A DNA stretch of 64,000 bases from Plantactinospora alkalitolerans (GTDB lineage Bacteria; Actinomycetota; Actinomycetes; Mycobacteriales; Micromonosporaceae): positions 1-64,000 of the forward strand of contig NZ_JADPUN010000144.1 in the NCBI RefSeq assembly GCF_015690345.1, given 5' to 3'. Positions 25,309 to 32,492 of this stretch are shown piece after piece (position 1 is the stretch's first letter; each line of letters starts with the position of its first letter). The notes beneath the pieces were generated by a model that saw only the letters and a program-made list of their open reading frames with translations, made no database searches and was not told where the DNA came from. The translations under genes were made by a program, and so were the position numbers.

Positions 25309-26124
25309 TCAGTGCGCGCCGCGGTCGAGCGCGGCGACGTCGCGTACGGCCTTGGCGATGGCCGGGAAGTCCTTCTTCAGGATCGCGTCGTGGTTGCTGC
25401 CGACCTTCGCGCTGATTCTGATGTTCGGGTTGCGGGCGGCCACCGCGTCGAGGCTGGCGCGGATGCGTTCCTGCTCGTCGCCCTTGCTTCCGAGGGACGT
25501 CCCCGACGCGACCACGTACCGCGCCGGGACGGTGATGTTGTCCAGCACGGGGCCCAACTCGCGCTCGCGGGCGAGCATGCCGAGCTCGATGTTGCTGTTC
25601 GCCATCTGTTCGGCATTCATCCGTGGGGTCAGGCCCGTCGGGCGCAGCAGCGGCATGAACCAGTTCATCCGCTTGAACGTCTTCCGGATCCGCTGCTCCA
25701 TGGCCTCGTCGAGCCAGTCGTACGGCTGCGCGCCGTCGACCAGGACCGCGCCCACGGTACGGTCCGGATTCCGGCTGGCCCAGTGGGCCGCGACGAACGC
25801 TCCGTAGGACCAGCCCACCACCAGTGCCCGGTCCACCCCCCTGGCGGCGAGAACGGCATCGACATCCCGGACGGCGGCCTCGAAGGAATAGTCCGTCGAG
25901 CGCTTGGATTTGCCGCGAGCACGCTCGTCGTAGGTGATGTGCCGCCACCCCGTCCCCAGCTCAGCGATGACCCGCCGCCAGTACCCCTGGGTGGCGAACT
26001 GGCCGTTGAGGTAGACCACGGGGGTACCGGGACCGCCGGTGTCGGTGAGAGCCAGGGCCGTGTCGTCAACCGGCACCATGCCGGTCCACGTCGAATCGGT
26101 CGGGGACATGCTTTTCCTCGTCAT
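25309..26124 (-). CDS. Alpha/beta hydrolase
   Basis: A 271-residue alpha/beta-hydrolase. The nucleophile elbow is GWSYG (S106), the oxyanion strand is VVYLNGQFATQGYW, and DERARGKS is the typical loop after strand 4. A C-terminal GSNHDAIL gives the catalytic histidine. The substrate is unknown. AGGAGG lies 5 nt before the ATG. It is downstream of the DUF4097 gene on the same strand (135 bp), so both may be controlled by the divergent regulator. Confidence 0.85.
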   Translation of the reverse strand: MTRKSMSPTDSTWTGMVPVDDTALALTDTGGPGTPVVYLNGQFATQGYWRRVIAELGTGWRHITYDERARGKSKRSTDYSFEAAVRDVDAVLAARGVDRALVVGWSYGAFVAAHWASRNPDRTVGAVLVDGAQPYDWLDEAMEQRIRKTFKRMNWFMPLLRPTGLTPRMNAEQMANSNIELGMLARERELGPVLDNITVPARYVVASGTSLGSKGDEQERIRASLDAVAARNPNIRISAKVGSNHDAILKKDFPAIAKAVRDVAALDRGAH

Positions 26125-26259
26125 GTGGTCCTCCTGGTCGGGGGGTGGCCGCCGCGAGCGGGCCGGCGACCACCAGCACGTGAGACGTTCTGTACGACTT
26201 CTCCAGGCGCCGCACGTGGAGCGCCGGCCCCTGGGCCTGACTCGCTGTCGTCCGGTTCT

Positions 26260-26931
26260 CTACAGGCTGCGGGCGGTGATGTCGCCGTAGTCGGTGGTCG
26301 CCTGGATGTTCAGGCCGGCCGCGGCGCCTTCGGTGTTCATCAGCGTGTTGTGGATCCGGCCGTGGCTGGTGCCGGCGTCCAGGGAGGCGGAGACTCCGTG
26401 GGCCGCGCCGACCGTCACGTCGCCCATCTGGGTACGCAGGACGACCGTGCCGGAGGCGGCCTCGGTGATGTTGATGTTGCCCTTCTGGGTACTGATCTCC
26501 GCGGGGCCGGTAAGGCGGCCGATCGCGACGTCACCGTAGGCGGTCATGCGTACGCTCGCGGCCTCGTCGATCTTGACCGCACCGTACGCGCCCTCGCAGG
26601 CGACGTCGCCGAGCCGTCCGACGCCCCGGAACTCGGCGGCGGCCGCCTTCACGTCGATTCCGGAACCGGTGGGCAGTTGGACGGTCACCTCGATGGATCC
26701 GGACGCGCCGAGGATCTGGCTCTTCCCGTCCGGTGTCTTGATCCGCAGGACGCCGTCGCTGAACTCGACCTTGGTCTGCTCGGCCGCCTTCACGTCGCGG
26801 CCCTTGCCAGCGTCGGCCGGCAGGACCTCGACGGTGGTGTCGGCCCGATCGGCGGCGATGACCTGGATGCGGCCGGCGGGGATCTCCAGGACGGCGGAGA
26901 TCGTGGTGGGGGTGTCGAACTTCTGCATCAT
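26260..26931 (-). CDS. DUF4097-family beta-strand repeat protein
   Basis: A 223-residue protein with no signal peptide, built of short beta strands with recurring G-D-V/I motifs (RLGDVACEGAYGAVKI, AYGDVAIGRL, QKGNINITEA, QMGDVTVGAAHG, DYGDITARSL), the right-handed beta-solenoid pattern of DUF4097 (putative adhesin). Its function is unknown. GAGGAG precedes the double ATG. It is divergent from an IS30-HTH/MarR-type regulator; the 141-bp spacer between them is full of inverted repeats. Confidence 0.85.
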   Translation of the reverse strand: MMQKFDTPTTISAVLEIPAGRIQVIAADRADTTVEVLPADAGKGRDVKAAEQTKVEFSDGVLRIKTPDGKSQILGASGSIEVTVQLPTGSGIDVKAAAAEFRGVGRLGDVACEGAYGAVKIDEAASVRMTAYGDVAIGRLTGPAEISTQKGNINITEAASGTVVLRTQMGDVTVGAAHGVSASLDAGTSHGRIHNTLMNTEGAAAGLNIQATTDYGDITARSL

Positions 26932-26951
26932 GTTCTCCTCGTGTGCTCATT

Positions 26952-27055
26952 GTTTCTGACATGAGAAACGCTACGTTGCGTTCGAGGATTCAGCAACGAC
27001 ATCGTTGCGCCCAACTGCTAGTTATGCAGGTCAAGCTAAGGTTTTCGTTGCAACG
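26952..27055. promoter_or_regulatory. Operator cluster between DUF4097 gene and HTH regulator
   Basis: Four symmetric or repeated motifs lie in the divergent spacer: GTTTCT-N6-AGAAAC (26952-26969), ACGTTGCG (26973-26980), GCAACG-N4-CGTTGC (26993-27008) and CGTTGCAACG (27046-27055). The repeated CGTTGC half-site is the likely recognition unit of the adjacent regulator. Confidence 0.65.
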
Positions 27056-27072
27056 AGCATGGAGCTAACGCA

Positions 27073-27900
27073 ATGACCAAGGGTTTGCCCGTTGCATTGG
27101 CTGTGGGTGAACGCTACGCTGGCGGCACCAGGAAAGCGCGAAGGGAGTTCTCGGTGCCGGGAGGCAGACTCATCCAGCAGGAACGTCAGCAGATCGCGCT
27201 GGGACTGGCCGACGGCCTTGCCTACGCGGAGATCGCCCGACGTCTCGACCGCCCCACCTCGACGATCACGCGTGAGGTGATGCGCAACGGGGGCCCCACC
27301 GCCTACCGCGCCGACCTGGCCCACCGCGCCACCGAACGCCGCGCCCACCGGCGCAGGCACAGCGCGCCCCGAGGGCAGGGGGCGCCGACCCACGGCCGGG
27401 GGCGCGACGACGAGGCCATGCGCGAGTACGAGGAGGCGTTCACCACCCTCCTGATGCAACAGGGCCTGCCCAAGATGATGGCTCGGGTGCTGACCTGCCT
27501 CTTCACCGCCGACGCGGGCAGCCTCACCGCGTCCGAACTCGTCCAGCACCTCCAGGTCAGCCCGGCGTCCGTCTCCAAGGCGATCGCGTTCCTCGAAGTT
27601 CAGGGCCTCATCCGCCGGGAACGCGACGAACGCCGTCGCGAGCGCTACTTCGTCGACGACGACGTCTGGTACCAGTCGACGATCGCCAGCGCCCGTGGCA
27701 TCGCCCAGGTCGCCGAGATCGCGCGGCAGGGAGTGACCGTCCTCGGCCGCGACAGTCCGGCCGCCACCCGTCTGGAGAACATCGCCCGGTTCAGCGGCTT
27801 CATCAGCGACAGCATCCTCCGGGCCGCGGAACAGGCGCGCGAGGTCCTCTACACGAAGTCCGAAGCAAGCTCGGGTGGCACCGCCGCGCCAGGTGCGTAA
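27073..27900 (+). CDS. Regulator with IS30-type HTH fused to a MarR-like domain
   Basis: A 275-residue DNA-binding protein. Residues ~30-80 match the N-terminal helix-turn-helix of IS30-type transposases (ERQQIALGLADGLAYAEIARRLDRPTSTITREV … YRADLAHRATERRAHRRR) but no DDE domain follows. A MarR/GbsR-like winged helix occupies about 115-205 (LTASELVQHLQVSPASVSKAIAFLEVQGLIRRERDERRRERYF). The protein therefore carries two DNA-binding modules. It probably represses the divergent DUF4097-hydrolase operon and itself. A GGAG site lies 8 nt before the ATG. Confidence 0.83.
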   Translation: MTKGLPVALAVGERYAGGTRKARREFSVPGGRLIQQERQQIALGLADGLAYAEIARRLDRPTSTITREVMRNGGPTAYRADLAHRATERRAHRRRHSAPRGQGAPTHGRGRDDEAMREYEEAFTTLLMQQGLPKMMARVLTCLFTADAGSLTASELVQHLQVSPASVSKAIAFLEVQGLIRRERDERRRERYFVDDDVWYQSTIASARGIAQVAEIARQGVTVLGRDSPAATRLENIARFSGFISDSILRAAEQAREVLYTKSEASSGGTAAPGA

Positions 27901-27980
27901 CCTCCGGCAACCCGCTCAGAACCGACCGTCGACGCCGGTGTCGCGTGGCGGTTTGGCCTCAGGGTCGGCAGGATCGGGGC

Positions 27981-28730
27981 ATGACCTCCGAACCGTACCT
28001 GCGGGCGATCGGCTCACTGCGGGCCGTGACGCTGGACGCCCCGGACATCGACCTCCTGGCCACGTTCTACGAGCAGCTCGCCGGTTGGCGGCGCGAGCCC
28101 CACGGCGCCGACGACGACTGGATCGCGCTCAACTCCGGTGACGGCTGGCGGATCGGCCTGCAACAGGCCACCGACCACATAGCGCCGCACTGGCCGGACC
28201 AGGACCGTCCGCAGCAGGCCCACCTCGACTTCCGGGTACCGGACATCGATGCGGCGGCGGAACACGCCCAGCAGCTCGGCGCCACCCTGCTTCGCCGCAA
28301 CGAACGGTGGCACACGCTGGCCGACCCGGCCGGCCACCCGTTCGACCTGTGCGTCAACCCGGACGATCCGCGAACCACCCTGATGGCCGTCATGCTCGAC
28401 TGCCCCGACGCGAAGGCGTTGAGCCACTTCTACGCGGAGCTGCTCGGCAAGCCCGTGACGTACGAGGCGGACGGGATCGCCATGATCGGCGAGGACGGCG
28501 CGCAGCCGGTGATGTTCCAGCAGGTGGAGCAGTACACCGCGCCACGCTGGCCGGATCCGGCGTACCCGCAGCAGATCCACCTCGACGTGATCGTCCAGGA
28601 CGTGGACGTGGACGCGGCGGAGCGGGCCGCTCTCGACATCGGTGCCACCCGACTGGACGGCGCCGGCCCGGACTGGCGCGTCTACGCCGATCCGGCCGGC
28701 AAGCCGTTCTGTCTGATCTGGACGGTCTGA
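27981..28730 (+). CDS. Two-domain VOC/glyoxalase-like protein
   Basis: A 249-residue protein with two tandem vicinal-oxygen-chelate domains, about 8-124 and 128-249, each with the ending pattern DPAGHPFDLC / DPAGKPFCLIW. The first begins with RAVTLDAPDIDLLATFYEQLAGW. Such proteins bind metal and act in resistance, detoxification or dioxygenase chemistry; which one applies is not visible. ATG 27981 is chosen because a CAGGAT -10-like element lies 6 nt upstream (leaderless); an in-frame GTG is 36 bp further upstream. Confidence 0.8.
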   Translation: MTSEPYLRAIGSLRAVTLDAPDIDLLATFYEQLAGWRREPHGADDDWIALNSGDGWRIGLQQATDHIAPHWPDQDRPQQAHLDFRVPDIDAAAEHAQQLGATLLRRNERWHTLADPAGHPFDLCVNPDDPRTTLMAVMLDCPDAKALSHFYAELLGKPVTYEADGIAMIGEDGAQPVMFQQVEQYTAPRWPDPAYPQQIHLDVIVQDVDVDAAERAALDIGATRLDGAGPDWRVYADPAGKPFCLIWTV

Positions 28731-29129
28731 TCAGGGCTGCTCTGCCAGCTCCGATGCGTAGGTGTCCGTCGCATCGATATCGACTACCGCCTGCCGGGCA
28801 GCAGACTGGTCGCCTCGCTCGCGGAGCAGGCGCACGAGCATGTACAGGGCGTACCTGTCTCCGTGCCGGGCGCGGTGCCGCAGGTCGCCGTCGCGGTCCT
28901 GCTCGTAGAGGAACCGATCCAGCCGGCGTCGCGCGTGGACGTCCGTTGTACCCCGCGCGGCCAGCTCTTCGAGCCGACCCGCCCTCGCGAGCAGGTCCAT
29001 GTGCCGCAGATGCGCGTCGTGCCGCAGATAGTCGTGGCTGTAGCACTCCGCGAACTCGCTGACCGCCGAGATTTCGGCATCCCACTCCCCGATCCCCTCC
29101 GCCGTGCGCGCGGCGTCCCCGCCAGCCAC
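28731..29129 (-). CDS. Small helical repeat protein, possibly a remnant
   Basis: The gene is not recognised. The minus strand encodes 132 residues from a GTG at 29129 with helical-repeat character (HLRHMDLLARAGRLEELAARG, YALYMLVRLLRERGDQSAARQ), like the short TPR-like repeats of larger actinobacterial proteins. No good ribosome site is seen, and the open frame runs further upstream as an overlap of the DUF397 gene. It may be the surviving C-terminus of a longer protein. It is downstream of the XRE/DUF397 pair on the same strand. Confidence 0.45.
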   Translation of the reverse strand: MAGGDAARTAEGIGEWDAEISAVSEFAECYSHDYLRHDAHLRHMDLLARAGRLEELAARGTTDVHARRRLDRFLYEQDRDGDLRHRARHGDRYALYMLVRLLRERGDQSAARQAVVDIDATDTYASELAEQP

Positions 29130-29167
29130 GCGGTCGGCGCCGCGATCGCCGGAGGGCCGGGTCGCGC

Positions 29168-29407
29168 TCAAGCGGTCGGCGTGAGGCCGTCGTGCTTGAG
29201 CGCGGTGAGGAAGCTGGTCCAGCCGGGGCCAGCATAGACGAGTACGGCGCCATCGCGGTCCTTGCTGTCCCGGACGGCGACCCGACCACTGCCGTCCAGC
29301 ACCGGCCCGGCCTCCACACAGTTTCCGTCGCCGTTGCCGCTTCTGCTGCTGACGTTCCAGGCCACCTCGGACAGCGCGACGGCCCGCGCTGCGTCGTGTT
29401 GCGCCAT
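29168..29407 (-). CDS. DUF397 protein
   Basis: A 79-residue protein with the DUF397 signature: a W/S-rich start (EVAWNVSSRSGNGDGNCVEAG), then VAVRDSKDRDGAVLVY, and WTSFLTALKHDGL at the end. DUF397 proteins are encoded beside XRE regulators in actinomycetes and are thought to act as their small partners. The start lies 6 bp after the stop of the XRE gene. Confidence 0.88.
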   Translation of the reverse strand: MAQHDAARAVALSEVAWNVSSRSGNGDGNCVEAGPVLDGSGRVAVRDSKDRDGAVLVYAGPGWTSFLTALKHDGLTPTA

Positions 29408-29413
29408 GTTTGC

Positions 29414-30268
29414 TCACTCCAGACGCGCTTCCATATCGGCTAGGAACGCGAGTGTGGCCTTCTCCTGCAGTGCCACGCCGCGCAACCGATCGTACTTCTG
29501 GAGCAGCGCCTCGGCCTTGTCACCTTCCACCACGAGAGTTCCGGCGGGGGTGGAGATGCAGCCCGCGAACGGGTAAGGCGGACGCATCCGGAACACGTCG
29601 AAGGCACCATTCGGGCTGGCATGCGCGCCCGCGTCAGCGGGCAGAACCAGGATCTCGACGTGTCGATGGCGGGCGACTTCGCGTAGGTGGGCGAGCTGCG
29701 CCAGCATCACCTCAGGGCCGCCGACCAGCCGCCGCAGGGCGCCCTCTTCGATGATGGCGCATAGCCGGACCGGATCATCCCCGTCCAGCCGCTGCTGTCG
29801 GGTCATCCGCAGCTCGACGAAGCGGGCGATCTGCTCTTCACCCACGTCGACGTGCGCTGCGCGGATGAGCGCCTCCGCGTAGTCGCGGGTCTGCAAGAGG
29901 CCGGGCAGCACGCCGACCTGGAACGAGTAGATCTCGGCCGCCCGGCTCTCCAGCCAGATCCAGTCGATCAGCGAGGCGGCGACGTCGGAACTGAAGCCGT
30001 CCCACCAGCCCTTCTGCCACGCGTCCTCGGACATCGTCTTGAGGTCGTCGCGACGCTTCCGGTCGTCGACTCCGCAGATGTCGAGGTACGCCAGCACCTC
30101 GGGCACCCGAGCCGGGAGCATGCCGGACTCGATACGGCTGACCGTCGACGGGTTGCGCTTGACGAAGTCGCCGACCTCCTTGAGCGTCAGCTTCGCCGTC
30201 TCACGCATCTCACGGAGTTGCTGGCCAAGCCACTGCGCCCGCAGCGTGAAGGCCTGCTCGTTCGGCAT
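29414..30268 (-). CDS. XRE-family regulator with DUF5753 domain
   Basis: A 284-residue regulator of the WhiJ/BldB-associated type. The N-terminal XRE helix-turn-helix (QQLREMRETAKLTLKEVGDFVKRNPSTVSRIESG) covers residues ~15-50. The remainder is a DUF5753 ligand/partner domain (FQVGVLPGLLQTRDYAEALI … FVELRMTRQQRL). GAGGGAG precedes the ATG. Together with DUF397 it forms the common two-gene unit implicated in development and antibiotic regulation in Streptomyces. The upstream 215 bp is AT-rich and palindromic. Confidence 0.9.
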   Translation of the reverse strand: MPNEQAFTLRAQWLGQQLREMRETAKLTLKEVGDFVKRNPSTVSRIESGMLPARVPEVLAYLDICGVDDRKRRDDLKTMSEDAWQKGWWDGFSSDVAASLIDWIWLESRAAEIYSFQVGVLPGLLQTRDYAEALIRAAHVDVGEEQIARFVELRMTRQQRLDGDDPVRLCAIIEEGALRRLVGGPEVMLAQLAHLREVARHRHVEILVLPADAGAHASPNGAFDVFRMRPPYPFAGCISTPAGTLVVEGDKAEALLQKYDRLRGVALQEKATLAFLADMEARLE

Positions 30269-30344
30269 GACGAACTCCCTCGATCCTGATTAGACCGACA
30301 ATCAGCATGACGCAAGAAAAGCGTCGATGCAAGATTGCACAATG

Positions 30345-30391
30345 AGCAATTGCTGTGCATGCTGTCTGTGTGACTGTCGTCACCTGAGGTG
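30345..30391. promoter_or_regulatory. Palindromes upstream of the XRE gene
   Basis: Within 47 bp are AGCAATTGCT (30345-30354), GTGAC-N4-GTCAC (30370-30383) and CACCTGAGGTG (30381-30391, overlapping the previous one). The stretch is markedly AT-richer than its surroundings. It is a plausible promoter/operator region for the XRE gene and the divergent small genes. Confidence 0.5.
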
Positions 30392-30483
30392 ATCGGCGGG
30401 AGTGGAAGATCCGGATCGGGGTGGTCGGTTTGGCAGCCAGTGCCCACCCCGATCCGGCAACGAGTCGAGAGGGAGCAATCGCG

Positions 30484-30615
30484 ATGGACCACGTCCCGGG
30501 GAACGACTCCCCGTCTGTGTACCACGCGTCCGTCGACGACGGTGTTCACGCCACCCGGTGTGGCGTACCCCGTCCGGCCTGGCTCCCGATCGGCCCGGAC
30601 CCGGTGCCGCGCTGA
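30484..30615 (+). CDS. Possible 43-residue small protein
   Basis: ATG at 30484 is preceded by GAGGGAG with 8 nt spacing and opens a 43-codon frame (MDHVPGNDSPSVYHASVDDG … PDPVPR). It has no recognisable domain. It is divergent from the XRE gene and upstream of two other small genes on the same strand. Support is the ribosome site only. Confidence 0.35.
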   Translation: MDHVPGNDSPSVYHASVDDGVHATRCGVPRPAWLPIGPDPVPR

Positions 30616-30755
30616 CCCGAACGGCGCGGCATCGGCACCAGCCGGGTGGGCACCCGGTCGCCGACGGCACGGCCCGCTGAACCCGTACTTCCTTCCCCCG
30701 AGGGAGTGGCGGGCTGCTGCGGCCGGGTGCCCACCCTCGTCGCGGAGGGCAGCCG

Positions 30756-31064
30756 ATGACCATCTACCAGTCCAGGACGACCTACCAGTCCAGGACGAGC
30801 GCCGACGCCGACGCCGAGGCGGCACACGCGACGCTCGCCGCGCACGTACCCGATCGGGACAGCGGAATCTGTCCGGCCTGCCGGACCAGCGGGCCGTGCC
30901 CGCCCGCGAACGCGGCGGCCAATCGGCTGGTCGACCTGGGTCTGCCGGTGTTGGCGCCGATCCCGGCGCGGCGGGTGCCGGCGATGCTGGTCCGGATCAC
31001 GCCACTACTTACCTATGCCTGGCAGCGCCGACTCGGACTGTTGCCGACCACCGGAGGCGGCTGA
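30756..31064 (+). CDS. Small Cys-containing hypothetical protein
   Basis: The gene is not recognised by name. It encodes 102 residues with a short repeated N-terminus (IYQSRTTYQSRT) and a CPAC…C motif (SGICPACRTSGPCPPANAAANRLVDLG) that could bind metal. It overlaps the next gene by one base (TGATG), indicating a coupled pair. A similar C-x-x-C-x-x-x-x-P-C pattern appears in the partner. The preceding interval contains a CCGGGTG/CACCCGG hairpin at 30642-30657. Confidence 0.55.
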   Translation: MTIYQSRTTYQSRTSADADAEAAHATLAAHVPDRDSGICPACRTSGPCPPANAAANRLVDLGLPVLAPIPARRVPAMLVRITPLLTYAWQRRLGLLPTTGGG

Positions 31065-31390
31065 TGAGGTTGCCGTTCGACCCGGATGATCCACCCGCCG
31101 AGCCGCCGCCGGGCTGCCCGCTGCCGACGATCTGGCGATTGGCGTACGCCCTGCACGAGCGACACCGGCCGGCGGACGACGGAATCTGCGCCTGTGGCGT
31201 CCGCTACCCGTGCGCGAGCCGGCGGGCGAGCCTTCGGGCGTTCCTCGAAGCCTGTGGCGTGCCGGTCCGGGTGCCGCCCAGCGACCTGTTCGATCTCTGG
31301 CACGGAATCCTCCTGGTCGATCCGGCCACCCGTCCAGACGGACCGTCCGCGTCCCCGCACGGCGCCGGGCCGCAGAACCTGGATGGATAG
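31064..31390 (+). CDS. Small Cys-containing hypothetical protein, coupled partner
   Basis: The gene is not recognised by name. It encodes 108 residues with ICACGVRYPCASRRASLRAFLEACGV, again a short CxC…C cluster after a helical segment (TIWRLAYALHERHRP). The ATG overlaps the stop of the preceding gene, and GGAGG lies inside that gene's end. The two proteins share the D-x-G-I-C-x-x-C layout and may be distant paralogues. Confidence 0.6.
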   Translation: MRLPFDPDDPPAEPPPGCPLPTIWRLAYALHERHRPADDGICACGVRYPCASRRASLRAFLEACGVPVRVPPSDLFDLWHGILLVDPATRPDGPSASPHGAGPQNLDG

Positions 31391-31435
31391 CCTGCGGGTC
31401 AGGTTCGCTGTGGCCGCCGAGAGCCCTCTCCCCGC

Positions 31436-32332
31436 TCAGCCCGCCCGGAGCCGTCCGGCGCGTTTCAGGGTCAGTACGGCACCCACTGTCGCGTAGCCGC
31501 GCCATTCCAGCGTCGCGGCCGGCGAGCTGCTGGCGAAGTCGACCGTCCAGCCCCCGTCGTCCTGCTGCTGTGTGGCCAGCCTGTCCAGCTCGGCGTCGAT
31601 CACGCCGTCACCCAGCAGCGCACTCGCCGGGCTACCGGGCACCGGCGCGAAACTGAGCGCCCGCATCGTCTCGCCTTCGCTGCCGCCCTGGACCGGAACG
31701 AGTCCGGTGTCCGGCACGAACTGGGCGAGTCGCGCCAGTAGCGGCGCCGCCGCCGGATACCGCTCGTACGCGGTGTCCAGGAAGCGGACCGCGAACGCCA
31801 ACGCGATCGCGTGTGGCGCCGAGTCCAGCGCCCCGATGGCATCGAAGCAGTACTGGGTGGCGCGGGCCAGCCAGGGGTGCGCCGTGACGGCGGGGTCGTG
31901 TGCGGCGACCCGTAGTGCGGCCCCTGCCGCAAAGGCGGTGCTCTGCAGCGCCGAGACGGTGTGGTCGGCCTCGGCCCAGAAAGGCGCGCAGGCGCTGGCG
32001 TCGACTACCGGCAGTGCGAACGGCAGGCCGCCGTCGGGCAGCGTCACCGAGTCCAACCAGTCGCACAACTCGATCGCGCGCGACGTGGTCGCGGGTGCGA
32101 TGTCCTCGAAGACCTCGAAGGCATGCAACGCGCCACCGGGCTGACTCTCCGGCGCGCGCAGGTCGGGTTCGAGTCCCCAGCCGTAACCGCCGTCACCATT
32201 TCGGTAGCCATCCAGCGCGGCGAGCACGGCGTCCGGCTTCGTTTCTCCCAGGAGCAACTCGAAGCGGCGTCGGTCGAGCAGCCGGCCATGGCCGGCGAGG
32301 AAGGATGCGGCACGCGACAGGTCAACGCTCAT
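31436..32332 (-). CDS. Prenyltransferase/terpene-cyclase-fold-like protein
   Basis: A 298-residue soluble protein with alternating helices and the repeat motif GDGGYGWGLEPDLR near residue 50 and QQDDGGWTVDF near the end. These QW-like motifs are found in alpha/alpha-barrel proteins related to prenyltransferases and squalene cyclases. No DDxD catalytic motif is obvious, so enzyme activity is uncertain. ATG 32332 is preferred over a TTG 18 bp upstream. It converges with the small-gene pair (45 bp) and lies downstream of the MMPL terminator. Confidence 0.65.
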   Translation of the reverse strand: MSVDLSRAASFLAGHGRLLDRRRFELLLGETKPDAVLAALDGYRNGDGGYGWGLEPDLRAPESQPGGALHAFEVFEDIAPATTSRAIELCDWLDSVTLPDGGLPFALPVVDASACAPFWAEADHTVSALQSTAFAAGAALRVAAHDPAVTAHPWLARATQYCFDAIGALDSAPHAIALAFAVRFLDTAYERYPAAAPLLARLAQFVPDTGLVPVQGGSEGETMRALSFAPVPGSPASALLGDGVIDAELDRLATQQQDDGGWTVDFASSSPAATLEWRGYATVGAVLTLKRAGRLRAG

Positions 32333-32392
32333 GGGTCTCAAGGATGGCAAGTCTCGCGGAGCGGGTCTTGAACAAATCGGACCTCCGCCGAA

Positions 32393-32435
32393 CCGGACAA
32401 CCCCCGCACCGTCCTGCGGTGCGAGGGTTGTCCGG
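32393..32435 (-). terminator. Terminator of the TetR-MMPL operon
   Basis: CCGGACAACCC at 32393-32403 pairs with GGGTTGTCCGG at 32425-32435, enclosing an inner CGCACC/GGTGCG stem. It lies 57 bp beyond the MMPL stop. Confidence 0.8.
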
Positions 32436-32492
32436 CGTTCTGCGTTGAGGGAGCTTTTGGTGGCGATCTCGGCCAGACCTGGTCAGACCTGG

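Noticed and set aside
27073-27330. IS30 transposase
   Set aside because: Only the N-terminal HTH resembles IS30; no DDE domain and no terminal inverted repeats are present.
29130-29417. Extension of the helical-repeat frame upstream through the DUF397 gene
   Set aside because: That part is low-complexity Arg/Gly-rich and overlaps a well-supported gene on the same strand in another frame.
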